Positions 59,301 to 64,000 of a DNA stretch of 64,000 bases are shown in pieces. Position numbers and translations under genes: made by a program. This stretch comes from Syngnathus acus (Eukaryota; Chordata; Actinopteri; Syngnathiformes; Syngnathidae): assembly GCF_901709675.1 (NCBI RefSeq), contig NC_051090.1, positions 9,872,842-9,936,841 on the forward strand, in the 5' to 3' direction. The notes below the pieces were generated by a model. The model ran no database searches, was not told the origin of the DNA, and saw only the letters and a program-made list of their open reading frames with translations. Each line of letters begins with the position of its first letter. The stretch's first letter is position 1.

Positions 59301-62300
59301 GCCCGTCTGGCGGTCGGTGGCGGTGGCAGTGAGGCGGTACTGGTCCTTCTCCTCGCGGTCTAGAGACTTGGTGACGTGGATGTTGCCCGTGTTGCTGTCG
59401 ATGACAAACACCGAGCCCACTCCTTCGCCCTCCAGCGTGTATTTGGTGTGCCCGTCCCCTCGGTCCATGTCCGTGTGCAACTGGCGAGCAAATTCCAATA
59501 TAAACGGGCCGCTTTTAGTATGTTTAAAAAATGTCCATTTGCACGATTTCATGATGATCATGATGAAGACAGCAATGAAATGTTTTATGGAGCTTGTAGC
59601 GCAGATCGAGCGTGATTCATGTTAGTATGACGTGCTCGCTCGGTCAATGAGAAACCAATGGTACCAGGTGTTTCTGTGTGTGTGTTTGCGGCACTAACGC
59701 GCGCAGCTCGTTAACTCGACCCAAGCACACAAGCCAGAGGAGGTCTCGTCAATGCGGAGCCTCGGTAACGTTCGACGTGAACCCGATAACAAATCCTCCA
59801 ACCATCTGTTCACTTTTTCCGACATGTGAGGGCATTTGTCATGTGCATTTGTCATATGTGAGACAAAAAGTGGACGTGGAGTGAAGTGACCTGTCAGGGG
59901 GTCAGCTGAGAAATAATTGTGGTGAACACCACCTGGGCGTTGAGACGGAAATTGTACTATTGATTTTTAATCTAGCAGGATTTTTTGAGCAGAACAAAAT
60001 GTAAACATCTTTTTGTAAACAGTATTACTACAATAAGCAACAAACTTTGGTCAGAAACTAAAACAAAAAAACAAAAAAGAATGCATGACAAGCTAAAAAG
60101 TGTGCAGCATGGCAAGCGTGCAAGACGAAGACACGAGTGCATGTGTGCCTGCGTGAGAGTGAGCGTGCGGAAAGAGCCAGGCCGCAAAGAGATTAGTCAG
60201 CTGCTGAGCTTCCTGACCAGGAACCTTGGCCACGCATCAGCCCTCGGGCCACCCACGCTCATTGCGGGCTCATCGCGCGCTCATAGTGCGCTCATGGTAA
60301 TCTCGCCAGTCTTACTCACAAGCAGGCCCGCACGTATTTTCTCTCAACGCATGAGCTCGTCATGTGTGATTACGACGTCCTTCTGAAACATGCGCAGTGA
60401 AGGTGTTCCTAATAAAGTGGCCGGTGAGCATGCAAATGGAAACGCATGCCTGCGGGCGACAGAGTTGACTATAAGCCCAAAGTACATCTGTGCTGGTGGA
60501 TAACGTTGCGGATTAAAAAAAAAGTCATAATAGCGCGCCCGACACCCCACGGTTTGCCCGATAAGCGATTTTTTGTGTGTGTGTGAATGTATTCATCCCT
60601 TCCTTGCCTTCGCTTCCTCCTCAAAGCCAACAGCACGTTGTATGTGCGCGCGTGTGCCATCCCATCGCCCCCTCCTGGGCTGAGTGTAATTGTTGTCTCA
60701 GTCCTGCGGTGCTTCAATCGGTGTGAAAAGGAAGGAGAAACGGTTTTTTCCCGTCTGGCAAACAAAGCGCAACGACGCTGCCGCAATCAGCCGCCCGCCC
60801 GCCACCTTCCTTCCTTCCACCCCTTGCTGCAAAGGTGCAGACAGCGCTGGAATGTAAAAACACAAAATGCGGCGGTGCCTCGACATACGAGTTGAATTTG
60901 ATCCGTCAACACGTTTGTATCAGTGGCCGGTATCGGCAGCCTCCGCAAGTACTCGATATCTTGAAATCAAGCCTACTTTTGGCACCTCCGATTTTCAGCC
61001 GAACAAGCTGAGCCGAAAAAGAAAACGAGGCTTTATTTTAAAACGTCGCCCCGGCTTTATTGCGCAAATATGGAAGTAGCGTTCCCCTGATTGCTTTAGC
61101 GCCGCTCGCCGACTGTATCAATAACAAGCAGAGCGGGATATTAAACATTTATGAGCAGTACGCCGCGCGGCTAAGAAAGCAATCTAGGCTGTCATTGTAA
61201 AGTATGTGACGGCGGCCCCAAAGTGGCTGGCAGCGCGCGCCGCTTTGACTCCCCGCTCGCGGACGGCCTCGTTCCAGCAAAGCTGCAAAATGCCGCAAGT
61301 GGGGGCGCCGCGCTTCAGGTGGGCATCGCTGGCTTTGTGGCAGTGCAACGAGCCAGAAGAGTCCAATTTGTGTTCGTTTGGGCCAATAGCGCAATGCTTC
61401 GTTAGACGGAGGAAAAAGCTTCACATTTGAAGTTTAAATAAAATAAAAAAATATAAACATCATTTTATAGCCTCAAGTACAAACGGAGCAATCAGCGGAG
61501 GGACATTATGCAATGACGAAAACAAGCCACATCTTTGAAGGAACCTTGCAAAATGGCCGCCGCAAACCAAAATGGTCGACTTTCTAATCATGACAGACAT
61601 GCCTAGCTGACTTCATATTGTTCTGGGAAACAAGCTTTATGTGTACTCCTCTCGAAATGTTTGGCCGAGCTCTGTCTGGCCTTGCGGTTACGAGTTTGCT
61701 ATTTTATCGACAGTCATCCGAGTTTGTCTTTGAAGGACACCTTGAAATGGCCAAAACAACCCTAAAACGTCCACTTCAAACTAAACCGTCAGACTTCCCT
61801 GCATGTCTTTTTGAGCTCGGCCTCTCGGGACTCGTGAGCCGAATTTCATGTCGCTGAGTGAAGCTTGCCTCAGACTGTGAAAGTCGTGCAGCATTCGGGC
61901 AGGAAGGAACCACAAAAAGACGTTTTGGAAAGACAGTTTCAAGACACCCTCTGACCTCTTGTGTTTATCGGCTGTTTTACCGATAAATTGATGCCGAGTC
62001 ATTTTGGTTCCACTTACCCGTCCGATGAGCACGGGTTCCGGGCCTCGGTACTCCTCAATGACGAAGAACTGGTTCCACAGCCAGCTTCTCTTCCGCCGAG
62101 AACGAGGCCGCCTGGATCCTTGCGCACCTCCGCCGTCCGACTCTGCCTGCCGTGACTTCTCCTGACCCGCCTCGGAAATTAGCCTCAGCCCGGCGGAACC
62201 CTCCTCATATAGCCCTTCAACTTCTTCATGAGTCCTCGGGTGGGTCACCGTTAGTCCGAGGCTAGGTTTAGCCGCTAAGTGCAAAGATGGACCGAGTCCT

Positions 62301-62368
62301 GGCAGATGCTGCGAAGCGACACGGCTGACGCACAAGAAGAGAAGAAGAAGGACGACGGCTCCTCTCAT
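53305..62368 (-). CDS. Type II classical cadherin with long divergent tail
   Basis: Coding exons in transcript order: 62368-62018, 59480-59186, 58717-58598, 58500-58333, 57100-56919, 56279-56023, 55935-55799, 55645-55524, 55396-55279, 55157-54846, 54745-54559, 54478-54097, 53967-53305. They give 1097 aa. A signal peptide (about 1-19) and prodomain end at furin site RRKR (91-94). Mature [13 protein letters not shown] has Trp2 and Trp4, the type II adhesion signature. Five EC repeats follow with calcium motifs [31 protein letters not shown] and DQNDNAP. The helix lies at about 669-692. The p120-catenin core is [14 protein letters not shown] (713-726). Exons through the ectodomain follow the standard type II pattern. 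The tail is about 400 residues against about 150, with about 270 residues between the p120 core and [13 protein letters not shown] (from 998). The usual DYLSDWGPRFKKLADMYG-like end is replaced by [18 protein letters not shown]. The orthologue is not recognised; CDH6/9/10/12/18-like wording survives in the tail. Confidence 0.88.
56280..59185 (-). other. Cadherin introns between EC1 and EC4 exons
   Basis: Apart from the exons at 56919-57100, 58333-58500 and 58598-58717, this stretch is intronic. The largest gap, 57101-58332, has no recognisable feature. Confidence 0.5.
59481..62017 (-). other. Cadherin intron 1
   Basis: A 2.5 kb intron between the prodomain/Trp2 exon and the rest of EC1. No exon, RNA or recognised repeat family is seen in it. 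Confidence 0.6.
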
Positions 62369-62378
62369 CGCTGAGATC

Positions 62379-62453
62379 TCAGTGGTTGAACGCCGGGGAG
62401 ATGATTAGTGGCTCAATGTTGACGTCCATCTTCTTCAAGTTCCGCTGGATCAT
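62379..62453 (-). other. Upstream ORF in cadherin 5' leader
   Basis: A 24-codon ORF (ATG at 62453, TGA at 62381-62379) ends 10 bases before the main ATG at 62368. It lies in the same exon, which starts at 62465 after acceptor TCTGTTCAACAG. It may reduce initiation at the main start. It is unlikely to encode a functional peptide. Confidence 0.5.
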
Positions 62454-62465
62454 GTTGTGAAAATT

Positions 62466-64000
62466 CTGTTGAACAGAAAAATGCTTGGGATTCTCAGTAC
62501 AGAGAGAAAAAAACATGAGTAGGAACGGCAGGAACATGAGTACCTCTCGACCGAAACACCAACGAGCACAAAGCATAGGAGACACTTTTTGTCTTCCCAC
62601 CAAGATGGGGGGAAAGGTTACTCTCATCATTTCATTTTCCAAAGGCTTCCCATTCACGTTGGACAAAAAAGACATTACATGGTTGACTTTAGCAATTTTG
62701 ACGCTACAATCACCGGAGAGAAGAAATAATGAGCTCATTAACCTTGAGGACCCGCGACTGACTCTTTTTGGCTGTGAGGAAAGTTTCAAACCTGAGTTTG
62801 TCATTTCCACATTGAAGCCATTTAGCACGTTGCTCGCTAGCGTGTGATGACACGTCCAAAGGCTCTCTTGTTAACAAGTGAACACGATATTTTACACACT
62901 CATCAAATTTGCTCTGCTGGCTGTAAAATCATAAACATACAGACACGAACGGACGCACAAAAGGAAAACTCAAATTCCAGACCAGGAAGTGCGTTTGGGT
63001 GATTGACTTGTGTGGTGATTTTTACAATTGCAACATGACTTTGAAGTGGAAAATATTCACATGAGTGACTTTTGATCCTGGACAGCAAGTTCACATAAAA
63101 ACAAGATGACTATATTTTTGTTTTTAGAAGATTAATCAGTCATGATATTAATAAAAATGCATTTTATTTGATCTATTTTTGATATATGAAAATGGTTTTA
63201 TTATTTCTCTTTTATCAAAGTTGCAGTCATGTTTTCTCCACCTATTTTTTCCTTCTCAGTGAAAGCACGACGCCAGTTAATGGAGAAGGCAAACCATTTT
63301 GTGCGCCGAGATGTCTTTTGCTTCTTGTGCCAAGTTATCAAAACGGGCGCTGTAAATAATTGATGGTGAAATTTCTTTTATGCTTTTCACTTTTGTAGTG
63401 AAGCACATTTCGACTGTTCTTTGATTTAGTACTTTTACTTTTTTTGACATAAGTAGGCCTATCTACAAGATAATGGGGGCAGGTAGGCGGGGGACGTGGA
63501 AAAATCTCCCCTCATGAGTTACTGTGCACCTCTGCAACTTTTTTTTTTTTTAAATCTATTCAAGTGACTAATCTTGATGTAATGTTACGATAAAACCGGA
63601 ACTCTTTCTTTTTTTTTTTTTGACAGAATGTCCGACAGTGAATTAATGAGTAAGAAAAGTGAAGTTCAATTGGATCATTTGTCACGGCGCCCTGCTTTCG
63701 GAATCATTTCATTATTATTTGCGGACAGAAATGGTCATTTTATTGAGCAGCGGAACGTGCCCTCCAGTTACAAGCGCTGTCACGCCAACATTGCCTATAG
63801 CTGAAGGGTGATGACCTCACTAAAGATGGCCGCCTCCCGCCTTTCCTTAAGACGCCCATTAGACATCAATGACACGAGCTGATCTCCTCCGCCTCAAAAA
63901 CATGACGTGACTGCTTCCTTTTTCGTGTTTGGACGCCTCACCTGAATGCGATGCACCCAAAACCAAATTTGCTGGCATCTGTTATCTCCTCTTTGCACGC
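62466..64000. other. Sequence upstream of the cadherin
   Basis: Probably cadherin upstream intron or promoter. It is AT-rich with T-runs near 63540 and 63610. No other gene, repeat family or RNA is recognised. Confidence 0.4.

Noticed and set aside
62379-62828. A 149-codon ORF upstream of the cadherin
   Set aside because: It crosses a splice acceptor and has no recognisable domain. Only the short uORF in the leader exon is retained.

Overview
The window is vertebrate nuclear DNA, most likely from a teleost fish with a compact genome. Introns are short, GT-AG exons alternate with AT-rich spacer, simple repeats are common, and a small TA-flanked MITE sits in one intron. Six protein-coding genes could be assembled exon by exon, with every splice phase closing: scml2 (+), rai2 (-), nhs (-), reps2 (-), cltrn (+) and a divergent type II cadherin (-). 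I saw no bacterial, viral, CRISPR or RNA-gene content.

Layout. 1-433: a CCAAT-rich probable promoter and a noncoding first exon. 1483-5754: scml2, 14 coding exons. 5755-8432: convergent 3' UTR and intergenic sequence. 8433-9880: the single coding exon of rai2. 9881-12988: rai2 upstream sequence and nhs 3' sequence. 12989-38474: nhs, 9 coding exons, with a 17.4 kb first intron. 40420-47210: reps2, 18 coding exons. 47211-48850: a 1.6 kb interval between the divergent starts of reps2 and cltrn. 48851-51681: cltrn, 6 exons, with a poly(A) signal at 51952. 53305-62368: the cadherin, 13 coding exons. 62466-64000: upstream sequence with no recognisable gene.

The scml2-rai2-nhs-reps2-cltrn series matches, in the same order, the block on human Xp22 (SCML2, RAI2, NHS, REPS2, CLTRN). 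This supports orthology, although many genes that lie between CLTRN and REPS2 in human are absent here, and rai2 appears flipped relative to its neighbours. The genes do not form one pathway. Their roles are chromatin repression (Scml2), CtBP corepressor binding (Rai2), actin and lamellipodium control (Nhs), endocytosis downstream of Ral (Reps2), amino-acid-transporter trafficking (collectrin) and cell adhesion (cadherin).

There is no obvious new multi-gene system. The most unusual item is the cadherin. It has a canonical type II ectodomain and p120-binding core, but its cytoplasmic tail is about 400 residues, the C-terminal part of the catenin-binding segment is replaced, and there is an extra furin-like site just outside the membrane.
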